A stretch of 64,000 bases of DNA from Haberlea rhodopensis. Its lineage: Eukaryota > Streptophyta > Magnoliopsida > Lamiales > Gesneriaceae. This document shows positions 1 through 11,481 of the stretch, piece by piece; the first letter of the stretch is position 1; every line of letters starts with the position of its first letter. The stretch spans positions 1-64,000 of the forward strand of contig CAJQUN010000946.1 in the NCBI GenBank assembly GCA_907163345.1, in the 5' to 3' direction. The position numbers and the translations under genes were made by a program. The notes beneath the pieces are model-generated. The model was not told the origin of the DNA. It was given only the letters and a program-made list of their open reading frames with translations, and did not search any database.

Positions 1-2465
1 AAATACAACAGGACATAGTCTAGCATTAAGCTCCTGCATATACAATCACATGAAATAACATAGGAAGGAGTCAAAATTTTGTAGCTGAGCGTTGATGAGC
101 TAGACGTGTCCAAATTAATCGGAAGAAAATACATTAACTATGCATTTATAGAACTAGCCAATCTAGTGAATCTCATTTAGTTATATTTCCACCATTTTGC
201 TTCTCCATTATATACATTAACTAATGCTTCTCAAGCGGCACGTAACACACTTCGAACTTGTAGTTTTCCTCTACAATCAAGAAACATGGATTGAAACTTC
301 AATTCCTCAATTACACAGAACAAACACGCTCATTTCATCCCTAAATGCATTACAACCTGAACCCAATCAACCAATCATCAAGGTCGATTTTTCTCCTACA
401 ATAAGGTACTTTTGTATACAATTAATTAGACTTCATTACTGCAACAATGCAACATCTAGCTCAAACTATCGAGGAAACAAAAACCACAACTACATGTACA
501 ACTGTACAAGAGCGTATGGATTGAGATAATCGGAATGTTAAACAAGAGAATTCCATCCGAGAGAAGAGTAGAGAGCAACGAAATCCTTCAATGGAGCATC
601 GCTAATCGACGACCACGCGAAAACCACGACTATCCCCTTCACTTTTACCTTTTCTCCGCGACTCCTCGCCCAATAATACCTTCCGCCGATTCTCATCTTC
701 GACTAGAACTCGAAGCCATAGAATTGGCTTCCCAATATTGAAGATTTGGGGAAATGAAGATTTGGATCGAAAGGCATGTAGAGAGAGAATGTGATGGAGA
801 CCGAGTAAAATTGTGTGCGCCAAATTATCAATAAGGGTAATATTGGAATTTCAAAACTTTTGCTCTGACTCCAACATTTGGAGCTGTGGCAGTAACACTT
901 GCCTAAAATAAAAATATAACTCCTTACAAGATTTGACATTTTCGTGATACCGTAAGGTCTGTATATTCACACACACAGAGACTTACAAATAACTTGCGAC
1001 TCTCATACTAATATCAAGAAAATCATTTGAGGCACACATGTTATTTTCAGATACATCACTTTCTCAAAATTTGATATCTTAATTATATATTTTATGATAT
1101 TAACTTCATAATTTTGAATTTAACTAATCTATTCAGATAAATCAGTATTTGTTAGATCTTTAATTGCTCATATATAAACAAGGCATAACAGCTCATTGTG
1201 AGTTTAGAGTCGACCAAATTGTTTTTTTCCTTATTTGCTAATGTTATTAGTTTCTCTTTCTATTACGTGTGCAATACCTCATGTTTAAAAAATAATTGAT
1301 TTGTTGGATGATAATATTTCCATCTATATTGGATATCAATATTCTCATATCCAATTGTTTTGTGGATTCTTTTGGGGCACACCAACAGGGCAGTTGTCTT
1401 CTTCAAAAATTCAAGAAATAATTGTCTATCGAATTCACCCTGTCATCTCTGTAAAAAAAAATTGTTGACAGCAAGGCTAAATCAACTGGTAAAATTTGAG
1501 GTCTCGAGAATACATACGTTCGAGTGTGGGGCTGTATGGCCTCTTTGAATGGAAATTAGCATAAATGTTTAAACCGAACAAACATCTAAAATATATCCGT
1601 AAATCAAAAAACGAAGAAATGCCCCAACGACAATCATAATCATGTCGTAGATAAAGAACATTAAACAAGCAAAAACAGGGTCCAAACACTATATGATCAT
1701 ACTCAATCAACGCAAGCTTCAAAATTTGCTGAAGCTTAAACTCATTTACTAATACTTAAAAATACAAAGTTTCAATATGTTTTCTGAAGTCTGGACTAAA
1801 GATATGAACACTAAAAGTGATGAAAATCTTATTAATTAAGCAAAATAATTAAAAATCAGGAACGGTCCAGCAATAAAGACCCATCTTGTTGGTCAAGAAA
1901 GACAGACTTCATAGTAAACAAGTTACAAACCAAGTAAGTAACATCCTATTCTGTTTATCATTCAAATTCTCAAAATATATTTCGGTTCTGAACGCAAAAC
2001 AAAAAAAAATTTGAAATTGGATATATATATAGAAGAATCGGAGACTCACCCACCTGTAGAGAGAATTTATTGCAGAATTTTGGGGGAAATTTCTTTTCAG
2101 TGGGAAGAAATGTAATGGAGATGAACGGGTGGAAAGGTGATGAGCGTAGCGTATAGCTTGAACGAAGACATCGAATCGACCCGACTTTTCCAATTTCCAA
2201 CAACCAACCTATGCCTTTTGGGACTGGATTTTTCTCATAGTTTCATTCATCAATGTCGATTGGGGAAGAAAGAAATATACACACACTAAAGGGCACGTCC
2301 CTTGGTCAAAAAAAAGAAAAGAAAACGAAGATACCCGTCTCTTAAATATTCGCTACTATGTTTTACAGACCAAGATTTCTTCATTTTCTATTTGGTTAGT
2401 TCATTTTCATTACTGTTTATCTCCATTTTTTCTACCCTTTATTTGAAAAATTTTAATTGCATGGA
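1..2465. other. AT-rich spacer with no convincing gene
   Basis: No reading frame here has a recognisable product. Two stretches look like transcript leaders rather than proteins. Around 540-820 there is a GC-richer pyrimidine/purine-skewed segment. On the minus strand, 2203 to about 2055 reads like a first exon that ends at a strong donor (CAG followed by GTGGGTGAG). Near 1465-1530 a degenerate tRNA-like pair (GGCTAAATCAACTGGTA, then ACGTTCGAGTGTG) could be a decayed SINE head. All of these are weak. Confidence 0.4.
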
Positions 2466-3548
2466 ATGGATGACGTAAAGAATCGTGACGTAAAGAATCG
2501 TGGGAGGAACAAGTTCTTTACGTGTTTTCAGCCAGATTTCGCCAATGATGAGCCCGGCCGTGACTCGGAGCGTTCCGTCGGAAGGAAGAAGAAGGCTCGC
2601 CTGGGTTTCGCCGCAAGGATGAAGGCCGTTTTCTTCACGTCTTCATTGGTAAGGGTTGATAAATTATTTAGTTTTTTTTTTTTGAGCAGAATGATTTAGT
2701 TTTTTTAACTGATGTATTTTGGGGGAAATTTCATAATTAATCTCATAATATGTGTTTAATCAATGGTAAATACAGATGTTTAAGGCTAATTAAATGTGGT
2801 CTGAAAGACCTTTTTAAATTATAAGACTACTTTTGATAAACACAATTTTTCAGACCAATTTGATTAATCCTAAATATTTTTATTACTATCGATTAAACTC
2901 ATATCCCATGAAATCAATTTTGATTGGTCTAAATATTTGATATTATTTTTTTATTATATTTATATCTATGAGACTAATTTTAAAATTTACCTACGATTTT
3001 GGTTTTGACGATTACTTGATTTAATTCTTGGGTTTTGGTGCGATTTGATTCTTAGTCTTGTCTCATCCCTTGCCTTTAACTTTGTTACTTTTTCTTGATT
3101 ATTAGAAAAGTTAACCACCATTAATTAGAAAAATTCATGATTACGATGGATTTATTAACGTTGCTCATTGAAATTAATTGACATTGAAATTAATTGACAG
3201 GCCAGAAATCTCGAAACGCTTGTTCAACATTATCACACAGTGTCACATTTTCATCAAAAGCTCCCTCCCGATTCCTCTTCAATTTCATCAAACTCGCTCT
3301 CTGGATCGGAAAGAATCAAACAATCTTCATCTTCACAGGATTTCAAACGAACCTCGAATCAACAAGCCATGAATAGGGATATGGGTCAAAAGTGGGGGTA
3401 TACTGTTAAAATTTGCATACTGTTTATTTGTTCGGTCTTTTTATATTTTTGGGGGGCAGGTCTTGCGATTGTGACTTGCGAAGCGTGCATTTTCTTTGCT
3501 CCCTACCGTCGCCAGCGACGGTTGTGGCCTGAAAGTCCAGCCCAGTAG
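2466..3548 (+). CDS. small single-pass membrane protein, two exons (probably frame-broken at the 3' end)
   Basis: Two exons join in phase: exon 1 at 2466-2648 (61 codons, donor GTAAGG) and exon 2 from 3201 (acceptor TTGACAG), giving about 176 residues. The N-terminal part is basic, with a FFTCFQP motif, a KKKARLGF patch and MKAVFF. The middle is Ser-rich. A hydrophobic segment lies at about residues 129-155 (VKICILFICSVFLYFWG), followed by a basic YRRQRR stretch. This resembles a family of plant proteins of unknown function that end in a membrane segment followed by an EYKK(K/R)V motif. Here that motif (DLEEYKKKVII) lies downstream at about 3579-3611 in another frame, past the stop at 3546-3548, so a small frameshift is likely. 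The start ATG at 2466 is followed by a 15-bp tandem duplication (GACGTAAAGAATCGT twice). Function is not known. Confidence 0.5.
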
Positions 3549-3559
3549 CATCGACATGT

Positions 3560-4500
3560 TGCTGGACGACGTTGTTGATTTAGAGGAATACAAGAAAAAG
3601 GTTATCATACCATTAGGTTGCATTTGTTTGATGTGATATTATATGTGACGAATTTATAAGAATGTGAAACTTATTTGTATTTGGTGTGTATGATTGGTAA
3701 AGTATGATAATTAATATTGTATTTCGTAATATATATCTTTATTTATAAAATACCAAAAATACCCTTGATGAGTTTTCACTTATTTTTACTTTTATTTTAT
3801 TTATAGATATTTTAATTTATTACATATTAAATAATTTATTTAAATAATTCAATTTATTTAAACAATAAATAAATAAACTAAATGAAATTAAAGTTATTTA
3901 TTTGATTATTAATAAATAGTATAATAATTAAATAGTATGTATAAATAAATTATCAATATTATGAAAAAATATTACAAATGAAGTAAACAAAATATAATAA
4001 CACGATCATATTCCAATGCTTTCTTCCCCATCAGCTCACGCCTCTCTCTAAAACCCTTTCCATGTATCTCTTACTCTAAGAACATCTCCTACGACGCCGT
4101 TTTCACGTAACAATCATCCTCTACTTAACGCTAAATTCTACATCAAATTTTGTGAATGCCAGAATGTTGCGCCAGAAATGGAAGCAGCATTTTAAACAGA
4201 AATGGAGCAGCATTGTAGCTACGCTAAAGTTTTTTTTTTTATAAATTTTTTTTATCTTTTAATGTTTGTTTTATTGTTAGAAATTATTGGATTAAATTCA
4301 ATAAAGTAGTTAAGAATATTTAAATAAGTTTAATAAATTATTTAATAAATTAATTTTAGCTAATAAATTTTACTATTAAAATAAGTTATATAATGTTAAA
4401 GTGAATAATTGAATATTCATATTAAATTAAATTATTTAATTATTTGTAATAGATCATTATTAAATAAAATAATAATTATAAATTAAATTAAATTACTTAA
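3560..4500. other. AT-rich spacer
   Basis: After the membrane-protein remnant the sequence becomes about 80% A+T with many short TTTAATTA-type runs. The stretch from about 3622 (GGTTGCATTTGTTTGATGTG) resembles the edge of a common plant MITE type, but no opposing terminus was found. A short segment at 4035-4070 (CACGCCTCTCTCTAAAACCC) recurs in modified form at 4538-4562, which suggests a diverged local duplication. Confidence 0.35.
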
Positions 4501-4561
4501 TTAATTGGAGATTACAAAATCAATAACCACGATCAACTCGCGCCTCTCTCAAACGCTTTCC

Positions 4562-4720
4562 ATGGAGACCATCAATAACCACCACTTCTCCGCCTCTGCT
4601 CCACCCAATTACATCCCAAATTCTAACAAAAAATTGCACTATTTATCGCTTACAGGGAATCTTGAAGTTTTGATTTTGTCAAGGATATTCGTGAGATTCA
4701 TCGCTAGTGGCACTGACAAG
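4562..4720 (+). CDS. possible first exon, unrecognised
   Basis: An ATG at 4562 opens a frame of about 53 codons (begins METINNHHFSASAPPNY) that ends at a plausible donor (GACAAG followed by GTTAGA near 4720). No downstream exon could be joined. The peptide is not recognised. It may be the 5' end of a decayed gene, or chance. Confidence 0.2.
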
Positions 4721-5059
4721 GTTAGATTGAGATTCTTTCTTGGATTTCAAATTAGAATTAATTTTTTTGCTTAGATTTTGATGGGTTGCACTTTTGTTTG
4801 ACCTGTATCCTACCTCACTCCGCCACTGCCGCAGTTTGCTTTGGATTTGGAGGGGTTTGGGTTTGGTTTTGTTGGGAAGATGAAGGTAAAAAACGTCATT
4901 TTTACTATAATCAATGTAAGTGCGCAAAAGCTGGATTCACAATACTCAGGGGAGGAATGGGAAAATGGCTGATTGGTAAAAATGTAACCCAACGTTTGAT
5001 TTGGCATTAATCACTCGCTAATCAACTCAACCAAACACAACCTATGATGTACGGATATA

Positions 5060-5235
5060 CTTAAAAACAACTCGATGCAGTTTCGGACACCGACACTCCT
5101 CGGACACATTCCAGACACGCCACATGATGTGTCCTTATTTTTTTAAAAAAATAAAAGACACCCGTGCCGGACACTCCCGTCAAAATCAGACACTCGTGTC
5201 ACACTGCCGTTGAGCGTGTCCGACACGAAAATGAC
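5060..5235. repeat. GTGTCC/GGACAC-rich segment of a probable transposable element
   Basis: GGACAC, GACACT and GTGTCC hexamers occur densely in both orientations (for example CGGACACCGACACTCCTCGG and GAGCGTGTCCGACACG). Such GTGTCC-rich, self-complementary stretches are common in dispersed plant repeats and can fold back. A related short cluster (GTGTCATGTTAGTGTCC) lies at about 5673-5690, so the element may span roughly 5050-5700. Its termini and class are not resolved. Confidence 0.4.
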
Positions 5236-5293
5236 ATTTTGGAGGTTAATTGTACAATTTAAACAGTTTTTTGGCTAAAATAAAATTTGGACA

Positions 5294-5565
5294 TGTTAGT
5301 TAAATTTCATGTTAATTGAAGTAATATATGTTTGTTGTTAGTATGATTAATATTATGATGATTGCAATGACATGCATTTATTTATATGCTTATGGGATTT
5401 GATAAGATTATTTTTTATGTTAGATTTTATTTGAACGTGTTTGTTAAATTTTATGTTAATTGAAGTAATATGATTTGGTTTTAGTATGAGTGATACTATG
5501 ATAATTTTAATGACATTCATTTATTTATATGCTTCTTGAATTTGATAAGTATATTTTCTTGCTTT
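5294..5565. repeat. tandem duplication, about 150-bp unit, two copies
   Basis: The block beginning GTTAGTTAAATTTCATGTTA (from about 5298) is repeated, diverged, from about 5442 (GTTTGTTAAATTTTATGTTA). Both copies run on through TTGAAGTAATAT, TTTAGTATGA-type sequence and CATTTATTTATATGCTT. This is an old local duplication inside the presumed element. No coding capacity. Confidence 0.6.
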
Positions 5566-5993
5566 TACATGGTTTTAGTATTTTGTAATATACTACATGT
5601 TTAATATATATAAAAATATATAGCCGTGTACTGTATCGTATCCTCAAATCCGCAACGACATATCCTTATCGTGTCATGTTAGTGTCCAAACATCATATAA
5701 CACTGCCTTAGGGTAAAATCCTAAGCGTAGATTAAAGTTGAAAAAATATATTAAAAAATATTTTGAACTCGTAGTAGTTAGCTGTATGAGAGTTTTTTTC
5801 TTTTCTCCCAATAATGTACAATTTTTGGTGCGTGAGATTTTTGAAAAGTTGTGGGAACAAACGCTAGAGAGATTTAAAAAATAAATAAATAAAAATGTTA
5901 GAGATTGTACTAACTCACATATTCTCGTCACAATGTTTTGATGTTCACAAATACACATGAAAAACACTGTTTTTGCCCCTTATTGTCATTTTT

Positions 5994-6426
5994 GGGTTTA
6001 ATTCTTCTGCTCCATTTATATGCAACAATATATGCTCCATATAATATCTCTTAATGAATTCCTATTAAATTCCCTCCTAAATAATCTCAATTCCATATTA
6101 CAAAAAAACAAATTTAACTTTTTATATAAAATTTGAAACTTTCCATAGGAACACCAAAAATATATAAAAATATAATAATAATTATGGATTAACACAAAGA
6201 TACCAATTTCCACACAAACACCCAATTCCACTCAATCTCAAATACTATAAAAATATTAACAATTATATAAAAAGTTAAATTTGTTTTTTTGTAATATAGA
6301 ATTGAGATTATTTAGGAAGGAAAATATATGGGAGATTATTTAGGAGGGAATTTAATAGGAATTCATTAGGAGATATTATATGGAGCATGTATTGTTGCAT
6401 ATAAATGGAGCAGAAGAATTGAACCC
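5994..6426. mobile_element. Mutator-type MITE with long terminal inverted repeats
   Basis: The left arm starts GGGTTTAATTCTTCTGCTCC at 5994. The right arm, read in reverse, starts GGGTTCAATTCTTCTGCTCC at 6426. Complementarity runs for more than 120 bp, through blocks such as ATTCCTATTAAATTCCCTCC and TACAAAAAAACAAATTTAAC. The right arm has an extra segment of about 28 bp that partly repeats CCTAAATAATCTC. Flanking 9-mers are GTCATTTTT (5985-5993) and TTCATTTTT (6427-6435), matching at 8 of 9. A 9-bp duplication with GGG-starting long TIRs is typical of Mutator-like elements. The core is non-coding, so the element is non-autonomous. Confidence 0.8.
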
Positions 6427-6763
6427 TTCATTTTTATGCTACCTCAAGGTGTAGCGTCCCATGAGGATAAATCTATGATAGATATTTTTGACCCAACATT
6501 TGAGATGTGTGTTTGATTATTTTGAACCATGGGTCTACGTCATAGGGTACTATCCATGGGATAACTTAGGAGAATTCCCTTATGTGTACGTTCTTCAATG
6601 TCGGTGTAACTGGAATATCGTAATTTTTTTTATTAATATATATATAAAAGATCAAATTATATCGATGATGGTGAAATTTAAATTTTATGTTACAATTATA
6701 TCTACTATTATCTAAAATGATAAAAACATCCCAAAACAATATGGATATTAACAATATGGATAT

Positions 6764-6930
6764 TGATAATGCCAGAGCATCATTTGTTTGTATCAAAGCA
6801 ACATAGGGTAATTTTACCCAATGACGCCTTGTATTTTGAGTTTTTTTTTTTTTTTTTGTACAACAAGGATAAAATTGAAATTTCATTTCATATTGTTTTG
6901 GCATAAAAAAACGGTGCTCTGGCATTATCA
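6764..6930. mobile_element. small foldback/MITE, about 165 bp
   Basis: A perfect 15-bp inverted repeat, GATAATGCCAGAGCA (6765-6779) and TGCTCTGGCATTATC (6915-6929), bounds a segment with a long T run. Interior sequence near both ends (CAAAGCAACA, TTGTTTTGGCAT) is only weakly complementary. No clear target duplication was seen, so the class is open. Confidence 0.5.
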
Positions 6931-7736
6931 TAGCCAAAGAAAATAAAGTACAAAATGGACTATATTGTAAATTTTTATATACATGATTGGGGTAGGTTTT
7001 TTCCATTCTTCCAGTTTTGGTAGTTTTCCCCCCTACTTTTCAACATTTTGTTCAAGTCTCATAATTTGTTTCAACATTTATTTTAAATTTTCCGTTTTTT
7101 TCTTGAAATTTAATTTAATAAAACAAAATCAATTTTGGAATTATTATTGTTATGCGATTTATGATTTTGATAAGCCAATGTAATCCTTGTGACAGAAATC
7201 ATTAATTAATATAATAGAAAATTATGAAAAAAAAAGACAAGCATGAAAATTCTTTTAGATTCCGAGTCTTTATATAATTTAGTTGAAATATTTTATATTA
7301 TTTTCCAAAAATCATAATTGGACACCCAGATTATAAGTAAAAAGTTTTTAACATTTTAACAAACTATTTGTAAGTGGCTGGAATTTTTTGATCTGAAGTT
7401 CGAGCTGTGTGTGTGTTTGGTGTATACCAATTATTACATACAAGTAAAATCGTAAACTCCGAACGATTAGAATCCCTAGTTTGTGAAGAAATTTTTGAAC
7501 ATGAAATAAATATTTGTATTGCCTCCAAGAATAGAAAAAATATATTTTTTGAATCAAAGATTGAAACTAGAAACTAAGTAGATTGCTAAGAAAACACACA
7601 AATGATGTTCTAAGTAGAAACAATTATGAAATTTTCCTAGATTTGCAAATCTTTTAGCCGTTGATTGACGGTGATGATAATTAATGATTCTCATATGATT
7701 TGATTCTTGTAAGTCCCTATACTCTACATGGTTTAT
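6931..7736. other. AT-rich spacer
   Basis: Long A- or T-rich runs with no plausible frames and no recognised repeat boundary. Confidence 0.4.
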
Positions 7737-7862
7737 TCTTGGCTACTCCATGAGGTACTAGTCTCATCCATTGGGTGATTATTCTCATCAACACTGGATG
7801 TAAATATATTCATCCAATGGATGGATGCACCACATGTGACACTAGCTCATGAGGTAGCAAAT
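7737..7862. mobile_element. short foldback element, about 125 bp
   Basis: Left arm TTGGCTACTCCATGAGGTAC (7737 onward) pairs with right arm CTAGCTCATGAGGTAGCAAA (to about 7862). The inner arms TCATCCATTGGGTGA and TCATCCAATGGATG also pair. The whole segment could form an imperfect hairpin, as small non-autonomous DNA transposons do. No target duplication was identified. Confidence 0.5.
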
Positions 7863-8443
7863 ATCAATTCGCTCTATACTATCTTACTGTATTTAATAGA
7901 TGAAGTGATTATTGTTGAAAATTATAATTTTCAATACTCTGCACTATCTGACAACGTAGATCACTTTACTTAATAGGTGAAAGTCATTAACAATATGGTT
8001 CCCCATCACAATAATCAACCCATTTTCTGAGTTTGAGGAATTTTACATAAAAAAGAATCGAGATGGAAGGTTCCTATTTCACATATATTTGGGAGATATT
8101 GGTCCCATTTATACAGGATCATGCATGACATGTGTGTGTGAGTTGGGGGAAGAATACTATGGATCTCTTGCACCAAGAATTAAATTAAATTAGCTTAAAT
8201 AAATATAAGCATTACATTTACACATAATTATGCAACTTTTTTTATCGTTTGGGGAATTTTTTTGGGTATAATATTATTACTGAACTGGCTGTTTTGTTTC
8301 AAATAACGTGTAAGTATTTAATTAAACCATTTGCGACATTGTTAGACAAATTAACTAAAGAAACATTTAGGATATTTCTCTCTCTCTGTGTGTGCAACGA
8401 AAGTGAGAAGTTAACTCATATTACTTAAGACTAGCGGACGCAC

Positions 8444-8525
8444 ACGTATTACATGTGTAACGTAATATATGAGATATACGCATTGATTATGTGTAACGAA
8501 ATACATGAGACATATACATTGGTTA
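8444..8525 (+). repeat. left arm of a widely spaced inverted repeat
   Basis: The block ATTACATGTGTAACGTAATA, followed by a ...TGTAACGAAATAC... stretch, occurs here. It recurs in reverse complement at about 11036-11104 with roughly 80% identity over about 70 bp. The block contains an internal duplication (TGTGTAACG, then ATGTGTAACGAAATAC). The pair may be the ends of one 2.7-kb element or two independent copies of a small repeat. Confidence 0.5.
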
Positions 8526-9034
8526 ATAATTAAATATTCAATGTAATATTCAGCAATTATCATATAAACGAAAGAAAGAATTAACCAAAACATACAAAGA
8601 ATTAAATAGAAATGTAATATGAAAGAAGCAAGTATCATATATAATAAATATATTGACCAACCAAGCAATCAAACCAAAGCAATAACCTATAAAATCACAA
8701 AATACATCAGGCAATGATTAACACAAGCATAAATGTCAATAAAATGCATACCAAAGCAATAACCTATGAAACCACAAATATATAAGTGCCATTTTCAATA
8801 TGCTGAAGACCTCCATTCCACCAATACTTCCCCTGATTGACATAGCTGCTGACCATTTGGAACCTCATCCATCGAACTTCCTACTACATGTTCCTCAGAT
8901 ACAACCCCAGCCATTTTCCCACTATTCGACTCTCACCACACTTTCCCTTGTCCTTGAATCAACACAAAAATATGTCATTAAAATGCATAACTAAATACCA
9001 AAAGGTTAAGAATTATGAAGCCCCAACAAATACC

Positions 9035-9172
9035 GATCAATATTAGATGGTAAAAACACAGAATAACTATTAAAAAAACTCCAGAGGACAACACACACAC
9101 ATCAGTATTAGATGGTAAAAAATAGAATAACTCCGGAAAAAAACTCCAAGCGACAACGCACATACGTTGTGT
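9035..9172. repeat. tandem duplication of about 66 bp
   Basis: The unit running from ATATTAGATGGTAAAAACAC to GGACAACACACACAC is followed directly by a diverged second copy (TATTAGATGGTAAAAAATAG to GCGACAACGCACATACG). It lies inside the interval bounded by the 8.44/11.10-kb inverted repeat. Confidence 0.55.
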
Positions 9173-9186
9173 GTGTAAAAAGGAAT

Positions 9187-10880
9187 AATTACATATACAT
9201 CCCCTCGATTTTGACGTAATTACAGAAATCTCCAGTATAGTTTGAAAAATTACATAAATCTTCTCTCAAGTTATGTTAAACATTACAGACAAGTCTCACA
9301 GTTAGTAAAACCAGGGGTGAAATCAGGATTTAAAAGTTGGGTGGGCTAAAATTAAATTTACATAACAGATTATAGACAATTATAAACAATCTATTTGAGT
9401 TTCGATTTAAAAATTTATTTTTGGTCACCAGAATAAGATATTTAGTTTGATAAATTACTTTAGATTTTAAGAACATAGAAATTTATAGAATACTTGGTTA
9501 TTGAAGTATTTTTATAATAGTTTTTCTTAATAAATGAGAAATTCAAAGTAAAACACACACAAAGTTTTGACTAAGAAGTAATTTTTTATTTTCTTTGAGG
9601 GCTTTTAGGCGATTATATGATTATTAAATATCTAATGGACTGAAATTTCTTGAAATATATAAAATAAATTCCTAATGTGCCACATTATAATTAAATTTTG
9701 TGGACTAAAATTTAATGTGCTAGACTTGGTCAAATTTATAAAATATTTTTTTAATTGATCAATACTATTACTAAAATTTAGTGGCCTAGCTTGAGACATT
9801 ATCATGTGCTTAGCCTATCTAACTAGTTATATCCTTGATGTTAAATCGTTTTCTACGTATATATCTCTTCCAACATTTTTTTCAATTTGTAAATTAAAAA
9901 ATATAGTTTTCAGATACTCTTGGAGGCTGAAAATACTTCGGCAGTTGGCTCAAGTGCTCAACATGAATGGTTAATAGCCGCCTGGGTTTTGGCTGAAAAA
10001 GTTTTTTTTTTTTTTGGTTTAAAACTTGAGAAAAGTAGATAAAGATACCACTTTTTAAAACATCTTTCAATTAATTCTCTCACAAAAATCTTCTTTTAAC
10101 TAAATACTAACTTTTAAAAAATATCTTTCGACTATGTCCATTTTTTCTAAAATCCTATTCTAATAGGTCTTTTGTTTTCCTTAAATACACCTGACATGTC
10201 AACACCATCTTCTTCACTCCACCATCATCACTGCCCTCTCCATAGCCTTCCTCAGTCTTCCAAAATCTATTCTCATCCAAGAAGCACGAGAGAAAGAAAA
10301 ATATTACGATGTGGTTTCCGCAAGCTGTTGAAATACGAATAGAAAAAAGGAAAGAGAAAAAAAAAGACAAATCAAAATCATTTGGCCCTTTTCTTTCAGC
10401 GATTGGTTGCATCATTCTTTTGCACAAATGTTTTTTGAACGCCTTCCACCTCTGCACTCACCTCATGTCACGCAACTCTTTTGCCCACCGATCTTGCGCC
10501 CCTTCTGTCCGTCGGACCTCTTCAATGTATCAGCTTTTGTTTAGACGGCACACTGCAATTGTACGCTTACTCATGCTTTCTCAGTTGTAAGTTTGAATTA
10601 TTGTTGCTGTCGATTCGTCTTTGTATGTCCAATGTTTAGACTTCTGAAGTTTAGATCAAATCTTTTCGAGTGTTACTGTTGTTAGTACTAAGTTATGAAG
10701 AAATTGTCTGCACATCTTTTTATTGCATTAAAAGTTGCAACAAGTGGACTGCAAAGTTACTTTCTTTGTGGAGAAAAAAACATGCGTTTGGACATTTCTT
10801 TATGTTGCACTCTAAAGGATAGACAAATCACATAAGAAATGTCTGAACAATCAACTTGATGTTGCTGCATGTGCTTGTTT
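9187..10880. other. spacer, nothing recognised
   Basis: About 9187-9305 resembles a common non-coding plant repeat (TTACATATACATCCCCTCG). About 9313-9350 (AGGGGTGAAATCAGGATTTA) has the look of another dispersed plant repeat. A frame at 10309-10590 is GC-richer but has no recognisable product and is matched by an equally long frame on the other strand, so no gene is called. Confidence 0.3.
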
Positions 10881-11035
10881 GAATCTCACTTCAAAATGTA
10901 TGATGAAGCTACACGTATCGATTGTATTCTACAGTTTTTTGAATTTAGATGCCCCGAAATAATATTATAATTCACCAACCTAAAGTTGTAGAGCGGCAAG
11001 AAAAAAATGTGCAAACCGTGGTACCAAGACAAACT

Positions 11036-11105
11036 AATATATCTTACGTATTTCGTTACAAATAATAATTTGTATGCCTCGTATATTACGTTACACATGT
11101 AATGT
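11036..11105 (-). repeat. right arm of the widely spaced inverted repeat
   Basis: Reverse complement of the 8.44-kb block: CGTATTTCGTTACA and TATTACGTTACACATGTAAT match it in opposite orientation. Outside the match both sides show a short related motif (TAGCGGACGCA at 8431 and, inverted, GCAGTCTTTACATTAC here). This hints that the similarity extends to the true element ends. Confidence 0.5.
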
Positions 11106-11481
11106 AAAGACTGCGTTGTCCACTAAAATTCATTGCATATATATAGTCTGTGATTGTTTTTTGTTAATTACTACTCAAGTTGTGCTGTTTATTTTTTCAA
11201 GTAACGTTGGTAGTTGTCCATCGTAAAGTATGTCCGTCACCAACTTTATTTGCCTATCGTCCACTACAAATTTTTTAATATCCTTGAGAACTTAGGTGTT
11301 TGTAGTAACAGAATTAGTCTCCATGCACAGATTGCCCTTTCTTTCATGATCTACTCATTCTAGCTAACTTTACTCTTTTTCGTATCTTACGGTAGAATTA
11401 TATACAAAGGCAGCAATGTATTATTATTCATTCAATAATCTAACAATTTTCTTCTATTTTTGTACCTTGAATTATTACAAT

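Noticed and set aside
5674..6231. Minus-strand ORFs near 5.7-6.2 kb
   Set aside because: They run into the TIR of the Mutator-type MITE and encode AT-biased Phe/Ile/Asn-rich peptides.
6566..7006. 146-codon minus-strand ORF
   Set aside because: It spans the small foldback element and a long T run, and the protein is Lys/Ile/Phe-rich low complexity with no domain.
10155..10590. Opposing frames of about 95-100 codons
   Set aside because: Both strands are open because stop codons are sparse in a slightly GC-richer patch. Composition is low-complexity (Lys or Phe runs) and no family is recognised.
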